Part shown: positions 1 to 10,894 of the stretch, one piece after another
How the letters are laid out: each line of letters starts with the position of its first letter
How positions within the stretch are numbered: the first letter of the stretch is position 1
NCBI GenBank assembly: GCA_910574455.1
Contig: CAJSYZ010000002.1
Coordinates: 1,203,671-1,267,670 of the forward strand
From: Trichaptum fuscoviolaceum
Taxonomy: Eukaryota; Basidiomycota; Agaricomycetes; Hymenochaetales; Trichaptaceae
Reading direction: 5' to 3'
DNA length: 64,000 nt
The notes under the pieces: generated by a model
What the model was told of the DNA's origin: nothing
The model's database searches: none
Seen by the model: only the letters and a program-made list of their open reading frames with translations
Position numbers and translations under genes: made by a program

Positions 1-1
1 G

Positions 2-1726
2 GATGCCGTGGTCAATGTTATCGCATCCACGTCTGTTCACTCTGCGGTGGAAAACACCCAATGCTTGACTGCACCTCTCGTCGACCATAGTGTCTTCTGT
101 TCCGTTGCAACGCCCCTACTATCGGAAAAATGGCACGATATGCTTCTCAAGTTTAATCTTCTTGGCGAGTTTCACGACATCCCTGCTGGCCTTCGCAATG
201 GTTTCTCTCTCGGTTCCAACCATCAGCTCACATCAACCTTCATTCCTGTCAATCATAAGAGTGCATTACAGAACAAGCTAGCTGTTTCATCACATATCAG
301 AAAAGAGCTCTCTCTGAACCGCTACACAGGTCCATTTCACCCTAGTCGCCTTCAGGAACTTATAGGCCCATTCCAGACATCTCCAATTGGTGTTGTTCCC
401 AAATCCAATGGCGCATTCCGTATCATTCAAGATATGTCTTTCCCAAGAGATTCCGAGCCTGTTCCCTCTGTCAATTCCTTCATTAACTCAGACGACTTTC
501 CTTGCGAGTGGAGTTCATTTGCGCATTGCTACGTCTTGGTGTCACGTGCCCCACCTGGTACCCAAGCAGCGGTGTTCGACGTCGAATCTGCCTATCGCAT
601 TATACCTGTTCACCCAACTGATCAACCTCTATGCTGCATTCAATTCAATGACCTTATCTACATCGACCATTGCTTAGCCTTTGGCTGTTCTTCATCCTGC
701 GGCATTTTTGGTCGAGTGGCGGATGCCTTAGTTGCCATTTTTAGAGCTCATTCAATTGACACAATCCTAAAATGGGTTGACGATTTTATCTTCTTACGCT
801 ATCCCTTGGATTTCAATAATGAAGTTTATAGCTACTCCTTCGATGAAGAAAACATATGGACTATTGCCCGTGCACTGGGTTGGCCTTGGTCCACCTCGAA
901 GCATCAGCCATTCCATTCCACCTTTACCTACCTCGGTTTTTTATGGGACATCAACGGGCGCACTGTTCAGCTTCCAGAAACAAAGATTGCAAAATACAGA
1001 GCTCGCCTTCTCCCTTGGCTTACAGCTTCAAAAGCTACGTTATCTCAGTCGCAGAAACTCCTAGGTACCCTCTCCCATTGCGCTCTTGTTGTCCCAGGTG
1101 GTCCATCACATTTACCATCAATGTTCAAATTCATTGCAACATTTGCCAAGGCCAAGTCATCCTTTACTCAACATTCCATTTCACAACTGCTGAAAGACGA
1201 CATTCTGTGGTGGGATACCCAGTTTTCCATGTCCTTCTGCGGGAAAACCATATCTGAACCTTCACCACCTCTCCCCGCAAAAGTCTTTGTTGACGCATCA
1301 ACATCATGGGGTATCGGAGTCTCAATTGACGGTTCATGGGACGCGTACAAATTTTTCCCCAATACCTTTACGGACGGTCGCAATATTGGCTGGGCTGAAA
1401 TGGTTGCTGTCGAGATATGTGTTTATTACATTGCTCAGCTTTACCCTCATGGTTCCCATATCATTATTCATTCAGATAATCAAGGAGTTCTCGCATGTGT
1501 ACGCAACCAATGTAGTCGCGGACGTCACACCAATTCCAGCATTCAACGCATGTCTTATTTCCTTCTATCACATAACCTCCATATCACAGGCCAATATGTC
1601 GCAACAGACAATAACATAGCAGACCCAATATCGCGCGGCTCCTTTCCTTCTTCCTCCAAGCGACTATTGCCTACTTTTTCCGTTCCTGATGCGCTGCAGA
1701 GGTTTTTAACCAGACTCATTACGTAA
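2..1726 (+). CDS. Reverse transcriptase / RNase H of a Ngaro-like element (5' partial)
   Basis: The frame is open from the window edge to a TAA, so the true start lies upstream. Visible motifs, in order: RT motif A (DVESAYRI, near nt 580-600), a FGCSSSCG stretch (motif B region, near nt 680), the catalytic KWVDDF box (near nt 775, a WVDD variant of YxDD), then RNase H with FVDAS, WAEM, HSDNQG and ADPISRG supplying the D-E-D-D carboxylates (nt 1290-1635). In this family the enzyme copies element RNA into DNA in the nucleus. No methyltransferase domain is seen, which fits Ngaro better than classic DIRS-1. No frameshift or stop interrupts the domains, so it could be functional. The recombinase frame follows after 74 bp. 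Confidence 0.88.
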   Translation, partial: DAVVNVIASTSVHSAVENTQCLTAPLVDHSVFCSVATPLLSEKWHDMLLKFNLLGEFHDIPAGLRNGFSLGSNHQLTSTFIPVNHKSALQNKLAVSSHIRKELSLNRYTGPFHPSRLQELIGPFQTSPIGVVPKSNGAFRIIQDMSFPRDSEPVPSVNSFINSDDFPCEWSSFAHCYVLVSRAPPGTQAAVFDVESAYRIIPVHPTDQPLCCIQFNDLIYIDHCLAFGCSSSCGIFGRVADALVAIFRAHSIDTILKWVDDFIFLRYPLDFNNEVYSYSFDEENIWTIARALGWPWSTSKHQPFHSTFTYLGFLWDINGRTVQLPETKIAKYRARLLPWLTASKATLSQSQKLLGTLSHCALVVPGGPSHLPSMFKFIATFAKAKSSFTQHSISQLLKDDILWWDTQFSMSFCGKTISEPSPPLPAKVFVDASTSWGIGVSIDGSWDAYKFFPNTFTDGRNIGWAEMVAVEICVYYIAQLYPHGSHIIIHSDNQGVLACVRNQCSRGRHTNSSIQRMSYFLLSHNLHITGQYVATDNNIADPISRGSFPSSSKRLLPTFSVPDALQRFLTRLIT

Positions 1727-1800
1727 TAATTGTCAGCCCTTGCTGCTCGCTCATAGATTTATACCTGTACTGAATCTCCGTTGCGCAATGTCAAGCCACA

Positions 1801-3036
1801 ATGGCACCCCTTCATCACATACAAGACACACCTGCTCATGCTAAATTTCGCCGTAGCATATCCCTCCCCTCGTTGCGAAATCGTTATTTGCCTACTCTCA
1901 AGCAATCGGGCTCTGCTGCTTCAAGTATTGCAAACCCTGCCAAGTCTACTTGCCGCCTTTCCCGCCCATCTCTCAATCCTTCCAGACCTTCTCACTTAAC
2001 CGAAGCCATCCAAACAGCCCTTACCCATGCATGGTCACCTGGCTCTACTGCAAACCATCGGACTGCTATAAACAAGTTTACCTCATTCTGTGACACAAAC
2101 TCCATACCTCTGTCAGACCGGCTCCCTGCCTCTGAATGGCTTCTCTGTGCCTTCATTGCAAGTCAAACTAATCGTGCCCCTTCAACTCTGAAGAACTATA
2201 TCTCTGGCCTCCGAGCATGGCATATCAGTAATGATGTTCCCTGGCATGGTTCTATCCGCCTGCAATACGTCCGCGACGGCATTTCCAACATATCTGGGGC
2301 AGTTTTACAAGCCAAACCCCCTAGACCTCCTATCACGCGTAACATGCTGCTGAAACTTCACCAGGTGCTTCGCCGTACGGACCCTATGGAACTGTGTATC
2401 TTAGCTTGTGCTGATATGGCCTTCTGGGGTCAGTGCCGTTTAGGCGAGATTCTCCTTCACGACATCAAGAATCTTCCTGTTCGTCTACCGATTCCTACAC
2501 CGTCTTCTATTTCTATTGGCAACATCAACACAATGGTGATAAGGTTACCTTTCACAAAAGTCAAAGGATGGGCCGGTGAAGACGTAACTCTTACTCAACA
2601 ATCCGACGCGTCAAATCCCGTCTCATCTTTATCTGCACACCTTCGTCTCAACAATGTTAAACCTGACTTTCCATTATTTTCATACAAGACCGGTGCCACA
2701 TGGAATATCCTATCAAAAACTACATTCTTGGCCAAATGCAATGACATATGGTCTCTACATTCTTTGCCACGATATACTGGTCATTCCTTTCGAATCGGAG
2801 GCACCACAGCCTTACTTCTTGGCGGAGTTCATCCTGATATTGTCAAACAAATGGGCCGATGGTCATCGGATGCTTATCTTCGTTACTGGAGAGATTTTCA
2901 TTTAATTATTCCACTCAATGCTCAAAACATTCCTTTAGTTCCTACGGCAACCCGCCAGCCCATCGTTGCGCATCCTGTGCGGGTGGTTTCGCTGGGGCCC
3001 TCCCCCGCGGCTGCGGCTGCGCCTCTGGGTGGGTGA
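1801..3036 (+). CDS. Tyrosine recombinase of a Ngaro-like element
   Basis: A 411-residue protein starting at an ATG. It has an N-terminal SAM-like core-binding region (residues about 65-165; HAWSPGSTANHRTAI, LKNYISGLRAW) and a catalytic domain with the tyrosine recombinase signature: R in CRLGEIL (near residue 216), H-x-x-R in GHSFRIGG (near 328) and the nucleophile Y in SDAYLRYW (near 358). In this element class it inserts the circular cDNA. The last codons (proline- and alanine-rich tail) abut the first 3' direct repeat, and the stop codon TGA is inside that repeat. It lies in frame +1, separate from the RT frame, with its own ATG; how it is expressed from the element transcript is not visible. 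Confidence 0.88.
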   Translation: MAPLHHIQDTPAHAKFRRSISLPSLRNRYLPTLKQSGSAASSIANPAKSTCRLSRPSLNPSRPSHLTEAIQTALTHAWSPGSTANHRTAINKFTSFCDTNSIPLSDRLPASEWLLCAFIASQTNRAPSTLKNYISGLRAWHISNDVPWHGSIRLQYVRDGISNISGAVLQAKPPRPPITRNMLLKLHQVLRRTDPMELCILACADMAFWGQCRLGEILLHDIKNLPVRLPIPTPSSISIGNINTMVIRLPFTKVKGWAGEDVTLTQQSDASNPVSSLSAHLRLNNVKPDFPLFSYKTGATWNILSKTTFLAKCNDIWSLHSLPRYTGHSFRIGGTTALLLGGVHPDIVKQMGRWSSDAYLRYWRDFHLIIPLNAQNIPLVPTATRQPIVAHPVRVVSLGPSPAAAAAPLGG

Positions 3037-3214
3037 GCCGCGAGGAGCTGCCCCCGTGCACACCAAACGGGTCGCAGCCTGATGGCTGCGCACCGTTTCT
3101 GCCCATATTTATGCCCAGCGGGCCTCAGACCATTGTCCCTGTACAGTTGTAGTCACCTATAATGGTCAAATGTGATTTATGTTCACTCACTTGCACATGA
3201 CAGCGACCTGAGTC
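3031..3214 (+). repeat. Split direct repeat, first copy (B1)
   Basis: This 184-bp block recurs at 3430-3613 with an exact offset of 399 bp and one two-base difference (GA at 3199-3200 versus CG at 3598-3599). It contains the recombinase stop codon at its left end. Such B1/B2 pairs are templates for completing circular cDNA in Ngaro-type elements. Confidence 0.9.
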
Positions 3215-3429
3215 GACAGGACTCACGCAGTGAGTACGAGGACTCAGGGAGCAGAGAACCGCTGGCACGATGATCATGTCACGTGCCACTGGCAGTGGCG
3301 CGCCGTAGGCACAACAAACGCGTCGCGTCCAAGTCGTGTCTCCCATTCCTTGCCTCTCGACCACCACCACCACCACCAGCATCCGCAAGCCCACCCACCC
3401 ATCCCTTTCCGAGGCTCGCTGGCGCACGG
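3215..3429 (+). repeat. Putative A2 segment between the two split repeats
   Basis: This 215-bp spacer between B1 and B2 is where Ngaro elements carry A2, a copy of the A1 left-end repeat. A1 is outside the window, so identity cannot be shown here. It includes a short CAC-repeat run near 3361-3379 and an inverted octamer (GAGGACTC near 3238 versus GAGTCCTC near 3609). Confidence 0.6.
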
Positions 3430-3613
3430 GGGTGAGCCGCGAGGAGCTGCCCCCGTGCACACCAAACGGGTCGCAGCCTGATGGCTGCGCACCGTTTCTG
3501 CCCATATTTATGCCCAGCGGGCCTCAGACCATTGTCCCTGTACAGTTGTAGTCACCTATAATGGTCAAATGTGATTTATGTTCACTCACTTGCACATCGC
3601 AGCGACCTGAGTC
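3430..3613 (+). repeat. Split direct repeat, second copy (B2), right end of element
   Basis: Second copy of the 184-bp repeat. After 3613 the similarity stops, so this is taken as the right terminus of the retrotransposon. Confidence 0.85.
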
Positions 3614-3887
3614 CTCGTCTGATAGCATAAGCAATGGTAACATTGCAGCAAAATATGAGCGGGTGCAACCACTTAGTGCTGTCTTGTGCAGAAATCTTGA
3701 GGTTTTGTTGTGTCGACACTGAGGCTTGAAGTCATTGTTGTGGGTGATGAAGAAGAGACGCCTTAACGTTTGCCAAGCCTCGCAAACACAGTAGTCACGG
3801 TATCGGTTACTACTTCAAGTTCCCGCTGGTTTGTCGTGCGCGGTCAATTCCGATCACACATTTCCATATTCACTCCGGGTAAATGGT

Positions 3888-5231
3888 TCAAGGACGCCGT
3901 TCCTGACGACAGGGTCCATAGTTATAGTGTGGAGGATTTCCAACCGTAAGAACTGACTCTATAGAGTCGGTAATATGGTTGATAATACCTATTTCACTGA
4001 TGTCTTTCTTGATCCGTCGAACGAAATTTGGAACGACTTTAAGGTCCATGGTGTCGAAGGCGGTGTACAATGAAAAGAAAAATTCAATACATTTTATCCG
4101 CGGAAGCTCATTGACAAATGACATAAATTCTTCCAATCTCAGACTGTCTTCACCAGTACTGAAGATTTGTATGCGTATTGTTGACAAAGAGCTGAACATC
4201 TCTGCTTGGCGTGTCCCAAACGATGCAAAGATAGTAAGGCTAACGTTTAGTGCCTTTAATCCGGAATTCGGCCTGCGGAGAACTTCCGCATAAACGGAAA
4301 GTTCCAAAAGGGATGACTGTTTATTGATGAACTCGTCAAAGCAGACCATGTTTGAGTCCAGGTTTCCACAGAATTTAAGTGACACAAGCTGCTTGAAGCT
4401 CAAATCAGGGAAAACTGCGTCACGGTCGCGTTCGTTACCAGGTGAACGAACTAGCGCCGAGTTGTCCGTGCTACTGAGATGATAGATGTCCAAATCCAAG
4501 ACCTTCATGTTGGGGAAAGACGACAAAAGGTGCCTCACGCTTTGAACTTGATAGCGCTGGATGGTGATGTGCAACACCAGTTTCGAAACGGAAAAGAATG
4601 AATGTTGCGAGAGTATCCCCTGTGATAGAGTCAGTCCCGACTTAGTAAGTGTCATACCAATTGTGCTCACCAGCTTGTCCAAGGGACCAAGTGAGCTCTG
4701 TATGCCACAAGCAACAGTAAATTGCAAACTTTGAAGTGTCTTTTTTGACAATATTATCTCCCTCCAATCTCGGACGGTCTCCGCCAGCCATTCAAATGAA
4801 TGAGAATTATCGTTTTCTAAATTCCAAGAGAACTGGTGTATATTCCTGTGGACCAGACACGCGTGGATAATATATCGTATATTAGATCGTATTGTCTCCC
4901 GCAGATCTCGTATGGTTGATGTGGAATTGCCTTCCGCAATCTCATTGATATGTGTATGCCTGTATGCTCCAGTCTGTTCTGCTGACGGGAGGCCATTTAG
5001 ATTAATTGTTAGTCCCCGGCAATAGCGCGAATAAGACGCATTCGCCTTCAGTGATTCGACGAGAGAATCGACTTTGAAGACTGAAAACTCGATGTCGCGA
5101 TATAACACAGGAATAACAGTTCCATGAAGAGTTTTGCTACACCGGCTGAACGAGGATACATCCACTCGTGAAGGAAGATAAGACGAGATGACCCAGACTA
5201 GCTCAGGAATAGTTAGAACTATCACCATCAT
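3888..5231 (-). CDS. F-box-like domain protein
   Basis: Single-exon gene for 447 residues. The start is the first of two adjacent ATGs (5229-5231, 5226-5228). The N-terminus (residues 6-50) resembles the fungal F-box-like fold: a TIPELVWVI helix start, then SRCSKTLHGTVIPVLYRDIE, which is the usual F-box-to-first-strand transition in basidiomycete proteins. The rest is leucine-rich without regular repeats that I can count, as in LRR-like substrate-binding halves. F-box proteins bind Skp1 and present substrates to SCF ubiquitin ligases; the substrate here is unknown. It is related in layout and wording (TLPEL, SQCSRPIYQTVTPILYRNLE) to the next gene at 5797-7136 on the same strand, so the two are probably tandem paralogues. 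Confidence 0.72.
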   Translation of the reverse strand: MMVIVLTIPELVWVISSYLPSRVDVSSFSRCSKTLHGTVIPVLYRDIEFSVFKVDSLVESLKANASYSRYCRGLTINLNGLPSAEQTGAYRHTHINEIAEGNSTSTIRDLRETIRSNIRYIIHACLVHRNIHQFSWNLENDNSHSFEWLAETVRDWREIILSKKTLQSLQFTVACGIQSSLGPLDKLVSTIGMTLTKSGLTLSQGILSQHSFFSVSKLVLHITIQRYQVQSVRHLLSSFPNMKVLDLDIYHLSSTDNSALVRSPGNERDRDAVFPDLSFKQLVSLKFCGNLDSNMVCFDEFINKQSSLLELSVYAEVLRRPNSGLKALNVSLTIFASFGTRQAEMFSSLSTIRIQIFSTGEDSLRLEEFMSFVNELPRIKCIEFFFSLYTAFDTMDLKVVPNFVRRIKKDISEIGIINHITDSIESVLTVGNPPHYNYGPCRQERRP

Positions 5232-5796
5232 GATGGCTTGTGATGAGAAAAAAATTGCGGGATGATGGAGCCTCGTTGAACTGTGACAGGTTGCGTGTGA
5301 GCCAACTTCCCTTCTTGATAGACCTGCAAGCTATAATGAATGAACATCATCATGATGTTGTCCATGATTTCAGAAAACAACCTTTCGCTAATAGAGACAA
5401 TCAGCAAAAAGAGGTAATCAGTAGTACTCTCCATCTTCACCCAGACCCATGTGATCAAAGACACTTTCATCCGTCCACCTTCCACCTTTGCTAAATCTTC
5501 GACCCGGTAAGCAATGGCGCCCCGTATAAACCATCAAAACAGTATCATTTTCCCTCCGTTGTATCTTGTACAGTTTCGGAAGCATCCATGGAACACTCCA
5601 AAGTACGTATTCCAAAGTACTAGGTATTCCCGGCACTGTGAGAATGAGCTCGGACGGTAGATCGGACGGTTTTTGGGTTTTCCCTTCCCACCCTTTACTC
5701 TCATAAGCAAGTCGTAGTGCACGAAGTGAATTGCACCTTTTAGAGCATAAGGAAAGTATATCCGTCTGATCGAGAATAATATTATTAGTGATTTTT
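5232..5796. other. Intergenic spacer between two F-box-like genes
   Basis: Short frames occur on both strands but none has codon structure, family resemblance or splice signals that I could support. It should contain the promoter of the 5231 gene. Confidence 0.5.
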
Positions 5797-7136
5797 TTAT
5801 TTAGATAACAAAGTTATGCGTACCAAGCGCGTTGCAGATACGCATTTTTCGATAACATAACCATTGAAGAATGAGTAGCTAGCAATGTGAACAACCAGTC
5901 CAAGCTCCATGAGGCCCGGATATAGGTAAGAGGAGAGGCGATTGATATTATTCGATATCGACATTGACTCGGAGGGTACCATGACATTGCCCATTTCGCG
6001 TATGCAAACCTCAAGGCAAGATAACCCAGTAAGAGCCCCGGGCCATTCGACTCGGTATGTAACAGGGCGGTGAGGTATTCGTAGGATGGAAAGTGAAGTG
6101 AAGCAATTACGGAATGGCTGCTCATGGGGATTATCATGTATGAATTCTTGTACCCTCAATCCTCTTAGTGAAGATGATTTCCCGAGACATAGAAGATCGT
6201 GTGTGTGATCTACTGTGAGCTCAACCAGTAGCGACTGCCTCCCTAAAAACGCATTTGAGTAAGCAGCAATGTCGTTCAATTCTCCGATGAGCTCGATTGT
6301 GCGTAATTGTGGAAAAGTCAGACGAGAGAAGAGAGATCGATCATGTGTGCTTGCGTGTGTCTGCTCGGACCACTCTCCTGAAACAAGCTCCAAGTATAAG
6401 TGCCTAACATTTGGAAACAGCGCCATGAATCGGTTAAAATGCAATCCATCCCGATAATCTGCATTAATATTGATCCTCAGCGCCAGATTTGATAAAGCTG
6501 GGAATGTTTGATTCAATCCGAGGTTCTATAATCAAAAACAGCTGAAGTACGATCTATGCGGCTTGACACGTTGACACTCACCAAAGACTGGCGATCGGAC
6601 TCAAGCTTATCGCTTTCGCTGTCGGAAATAATCTGAATCTCTTTTAGCGATGTGCTTGAGAGAGAGAGATTTTCCCATATTTCTGAGGAGTAGATCAACC
6701 ATTGCACAGGAAACTGTGTTTCATTTCTTTCAGAGTTCCATAGGAAAGACTTCAGATTTCCGTGCTTTGAGCATTGTCGAAGAATGAAATGAAGTTTGAC
6801 TCGGATTGCCTGACGAGCTTCTTCCATGCGCCTCATTGACTTCCCGATATGCTTGGTCGGAAATGCCCACACGATGTCCATATCTGAGTCAACCGAAGAC
6901 ATTGACATTGTCACTGACAGTCGTCGGCAATACTCCGCTAGAGTAGGGTTCTCCTCCAATGTTCTATGCAGTAAGTTTATCATATAGATGGAAAACTCTA
7001 GATTGCGATAGAGTATAGGAGTGACGGTCTGGTAAATAGGCCTACTGCATTGACTGAGGTTAGATAAACCGACGGATGAACGGAGGTGCGAGGCTAATTG
7101 ACTAGTGAGCTCAGGAAGGGTGAAGAAGTTAGCCAT
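5797..7136 (-). CDS. F-box-like domain protein, two exons
   Basis: Model: exon 1 7136-6582, intron 6581-6526 (56 bp; donor GTGAGT, acceptor TATAG, phase 0), exon 2 6525-5797. The ATG at 7136 gives MANFFTLPELTSQL, which starts just before the F-box-like helix; upstream in-frame codons lack another ATG. F-box-like residues 5-50 are followed by a leucine-rich remainder. It shares the CSKTLH/CSRPIY and ILYRNLEFS blocks with the gene at 3888-5231. The predicted role is an SCF substrate receptor; the substrate is unknown. The frame is intact across the splice, so it is probably a real gene and not a relic. Confidence 0.7.
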
Positions 7137-7297
7137 ACGTGATGGTAGTAAAAGAACGAGGATGCGTTGGTGTATGACATCGAACACGACTTTTTCTCAA
7201 CAGTGACAGTGACAGCCTAAGTGACAAAACATGACGAATTTGCCAGAGACACTCATGATGACAATCATATTGTACAAGATGCCAGAACAGTATTGTT

Positions 7298-8197
7298 CTA
7301 GGAGTTTACAGTACTGCTAGCCCTGCCGTTGCAGTGTTCGACAGCCTGCGCGTACGGCGGGTCATCGACGCTTGTTATTCTGCGAGTAGGAAGAAGCATA
7401 TTTTCCATGACAAGTCTACCGTCTATTCAAGTTCCATGAAAAAGACGATAGTGAGATAGTAAAGAAGAGGACCACTTACTTGGAATGTCATTGTTATCTG
7501 CCCTCCAGATGGCCTCATCCATGTCTTTCGCAACGCCCGTGACAACATGTCGCTTCACAAGCCTTCTCTTAGCAATTTCGAAGTCCACGTCAATGAACCA
7601 TCGTTCATCCAGATACTCTCCAGCCGTTCGCCACGGATCTATAGAAAGAAATGTATACAAGCCCTCGATTACCACGATTCGGTGACGAGGAAGAATAGAG
7701 ACAGCGCCAGGCGATGGATCTTTCAATGCATGGTCAAATGACGGAGCCTTGATGATAAGATGCGACTCCAAGCCCTCCGGTGTACGATGAATCGGCACTC
7801 TTAGCTCAGAGATGAATTCTGCGTATGCAGTTCCGTCGAAGGTCCAATGTGCGCCTCGCCTGTCATGTGCGATCTTGGGATCGGGGAACGCGTCGAGCTG
7901 TGCACGCGACAAGTGCCATCCGTCTAGGCCAACTAAGATAGCTTCCATTTTTTTCCCCGAGTGATCGTCTGGATTGTTCAGACCGAGGATGTCATTACAG
8001 TGTTCGACAACATCCTTCGCGAACGTCGACTTTCCACTAGCAGGTACGCCAGATATTCCAACGAGCAACCGGTCAACGTCACGCTTTCTTCAAGCAAGAG
8101 GTTCATATTCCGCATTGGACAGACGCAGTAATGGAAGATCTCACTCTCTGAGCTTATCGACGAGATATTGCGCAAGCTCTGAGGCCAGATTGTCCAT
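7298..8197 (-). CDS. P-loop kinase of the uridine kinase / phosphoribulokinase family (YFH7-like)
   Basis: Three exons: 8197-8145, 8087-7480, 7422-7298; both introns are 57 bp. They join to 261 residues. Walker A is GVPASGKS (residues 31-38), followed by the LDGWHLSR motif typical of the uridine kinase/YFH7 group, the hydrophobic VVIEGLY strand (Walker B region), and a lid region EIAKRRLVKRHV. Splicing the last intron restores the conserved NDIPNGR element that unspliced reading would lose. The family transfers phosphate to nucleosides or small metabolites; for yeast YFH7 the substrate is not established, so I leave the substrate open. The 5' exon supplies a short helical leader (MDNLASELAQYLVDKL). 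It is divergent from the kinase gene at 8659. Confidence 0.85.
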
Positions 8198-8658
8198 TTT
8201 AAAAGCGGCAACTGGCAAAAGGTTGTAGTCACTAGTGGAAGGTTGGAAAGAAACTACAAGCGTTTGTCCCCTGTACTAACTAAGTACGTCATCCGAGTCC
8301 GCGTCGATCATGAGAAATCACGACAATTTCCAAGAGAAACAAATTATCGTCTTCGTTTCTATCGCATGAATATAGTACAATGTGCATGTATTCCTGAAGG
8401 CATGTATACATTTCGGAAAAGACATAAGGTGATGTCAATGGACCAAGCTTAAACTCCGGTCTCACTCTCACACATAGCCTGCCTTACCATCGAGAAGGCG
8501 AGGAAATCATCCAGTCTGACCGTGAATTCCACGCAAGACTGAGACAGACACATCGCATTCGAAAGCGTATAAGATGACTGCACCATTCGCAAGGCCTCTC
8601 CCACTTCCCCCCTTGCTTCTTGCACATTGCCTAACCCGCGATTTACACACTAAACAAT
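8198..8658. promoter_or_regulatory. Divergent intergenic region between the P-loop kinase and the AGC-like kinase
   Basis: This 461-bp spacer separates divergently transcribed genes and must hold both promoters. A pyrimidine-rich stretch lies at about 8594-8622, shortly before the ATG at 8659. No TATA box was convincing. Confidence 0.45.
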
Positions 8659-10861
8659 ATGCAGTTTAAACAGATCTTCAACCGCGACGACGCCCATGCC
8701 CATCACTGTCCCAACTGGGTCGGGCCCGAGGCTGGTCTCCCTGAGCTGCCCGCCGGATTCCCTCAACCTCCAGCGCAACGTGCCTGCTCTGGGGGAAGAA
8801 GGGGTCTGGTGACCGCGGCGATGGACGTTGACACCGCGAAGCTCGCCCGCGAGGCCCTCTGCAAACGACTCGACGACTACAAGCTCGAAGCCGTGCTCGG
8901 AAAAGGCGGCTTCGGCCGCGTCTACCAGGCCGTGGACATCTCTCACCGCGAATACGGCAAGAAGGTCGCGATCAAGCGGATTTCACGCGCGAGTGTCGAC
9001 CGAGACAGTCGGGAGATGTTGTTCACAGAGAAGAAGATCCTTTCTGACCTGACTTTGCTTAACTCACCCTATTTTACCCCCCTTATAGAATCCTTCATGG
9101 ACCCGCACAACTTCATCATCATCCAAGGTCTGGCAGCCGGTGGTACCTTGCGAGGAGCGATGACCAACGCGAAGAAGCTGTTCCGCATGCATGAAATCAA
9201 ATTCATCATGGCGCAACTAGTACGTCTCCGCTTCCTTCCTCCCCATGTCGTGTCTGATTTCTTTTGTAGTGCTATGCCGTGGGCACCTTGCACAATCAGG
9301 CCATCGTCCATCGCGACCTCAAGCCCGACAACGTCTTCATGGATGAGCAAGGTCGGCTCGTCATCGGGGACTTCGGCCTCGCACACGTTTTCAAGGGACA
9401 CGCGGTAAGCATTGACGAGGTACTAACTTACGATGACTATTGGCACAGGACTAAGGGCAAGTGTGGCACGACGGGCTACATGGCACCAGAGATGCTTCGT
9501 GGCGACCATTACTCGTACAAGGCCGACAGTTTCTCCGTTGGCGTCATGTTCTATGAGCTTGTCTTTGGCAGAGTCAGTTTCGTCCGTTCCAACCCATCAC
9601 CCTCACTGACACCGCCTTTATTAGCTGCCCTTCCGTGGCAGGGATCGCAAGGATCTTGAGGCCAACGCTCTGTACGAAAACGCGTTCATTCCTCGATGGT
9701 TCCGCAAGCGTTTCCCAGAGGCATGCAATCTGATGCGGCGTCTGCTAGCCAAGAACCCAGACCACCGCATCCCGATGCAGGATACCTTACAGAGCCGGTA
9801 CTTCCGAGGAGTGTTAGTCGACCACCCCCCATCTGCGCCATTCTCTAGCTGACCTTTGCCACAGAAACTGGGATCAGGTTGCAAATAAGACACAGCCCGT
9901 CCCCGCCGAGTGGAAGACTGCACCGCATAAGGTCCAGGAAGGCGCGTACCTCAGCATGTGTGTCCTTGTCGACGACCCGAAGGCTCTCATTCGCTGGCGC
10001 CCTGACCCCGCTGAGTATGAGTTCCTCGCTCCCCTTCGCTGGCGACCAGGGAAAGAATATCCAGCCTCCTTCTCGCCCATCTTCATGCAACCGCCAGCGT
10101 TCTCTCCCGATCTGCGAGAGGATCGTCTCGCAGTTGGCCTCAGAGTCAAAGAGATCCTCGGTCGTCGCAGCCGTCAGCCCCACGAGTTCGCGACAATTCC
10201 ACTGAACGAGCCCATCCCGTCGCCTACGCTTTCATTCAAGGAGGAGCCTCGCGACATTGAGTTGGCGGACATCCCACACAGTCCTTTGCCGTATGACTTC
10301 CCGCACCCAATCACCGACGATGGCCATCGTGACACGCCAGCTGCTCGACAAAGCTTGTTACCAGTATGTGATCATTCTATTGGTTCAGGCAGAGAATTCG
10401 TTCAGGAAGAGGTCAAGAAGACGACTGGGTTTTCCCTCTTCGACGTGTCCATCGGTCCCGTCCCGGAGTACACGCCAGCTGTCAACTCGGCCACATTCCG
10501 AAAACCCGAGTCGTACCCAAAGCTGTTCTTTTCCTATGGGTTGAGCGAGAGCCCTGTGGTCAAACAAGAAGCCGCTCCGAGCTCGCCACAGTTCATGTAT
10601 CCGACCTTGACATACACTTCGTCGCTATTGCCGCTCACCCCATATCAAATGCCCAGCAGTGAAGACCTCACGAAGCCAGTCGACTTTCCTACTTTATGTA
10701 AAGCACTCGAGGGACCGAAAGGGGAGGCCGCACAACAGGAGGACCGAGAACCGAGGTCCCTGACATTCCTCGCCCCCGTGTTCCGAAAGGCCGTTGGTCC
10801 GTTCGCAGCCTTGGACGAGCTGGCTGATCTCTTCGACATTCCGATGGAGCTCTCCAGCTGA
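8659..10861 (+). CDS. AGC-like serine/threonine protein kinase with long C-terminal extension, copy 1
   Basis: Four exons: 8659-9219, 9270-9572, 9625-9812, 9865-10861, giving 682 residues. Kinase landmarks: glycine loop GKGGFGRV (81-88), VAIK lysine (near 106), HRDLKPDN (202-209), DFG (222-224), GYMAPE (257-262); all catalytic residues are present. After the catalytic core, FRGVNWDQVAN resembles the AGC C-tail start, followed by about 370 residues rich in proline and acidic residues without a domain I know. An N-terminal block CPNWVGPE is shared with the paralogue at 32364-34745, which has the same exon lengths for exons 2 and 3 (303 and 188 nt) and the same phases. The 3' side carries the repeat tail described separately. 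Substrates are unknown. Confidence 0.85.
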
Positions 10862-10894
10862 GCGGCGGTCTCGGACAGACTGTGATAACTGCTG

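Larger units (their letters stand above)
1..3613 (+). mobile_element. Tyrosine-recombinase retrotransposon (DIRS order, Ngaro-like), left end outside window
   Basis: The segment carries a reverse transcriptase/RNase H reading frame followed by a separate tyrosine recombinase frame, then two 184-bp direct repeats separated by 215 bp. This is the layout of DIRS-order elements with split direct repeats (A1-ORFs-B1-A2-B2), as known for Ngaro. Integrase and LTRs are absent; the recombinase would integrate a circular intermediate, so no target duplication is expected. The A1 repeat and any gag-like frame must lie left of the window. Both frames are open over their visible length and the repeats differ at only about two positions, so the copy looks young. 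The right edge is set at the end of the second repeat; I could not verify it against an empty site. Confidence 0.82.

Noticed and set aside
5228..5722. Minus-strand frames upstream of the first F-box-like gene
   Set aside because: Short, overlapping in several frames, and without F-box or other family text; probably 5' untranslated or spacer.
9403..9447. Possible 44-nt intron (GTAAGC ... CACAG) in kinase copy 1
   Set aside because: Removing it gives an immediate stop codon, and the second kinase copy reads through the same place as exon.
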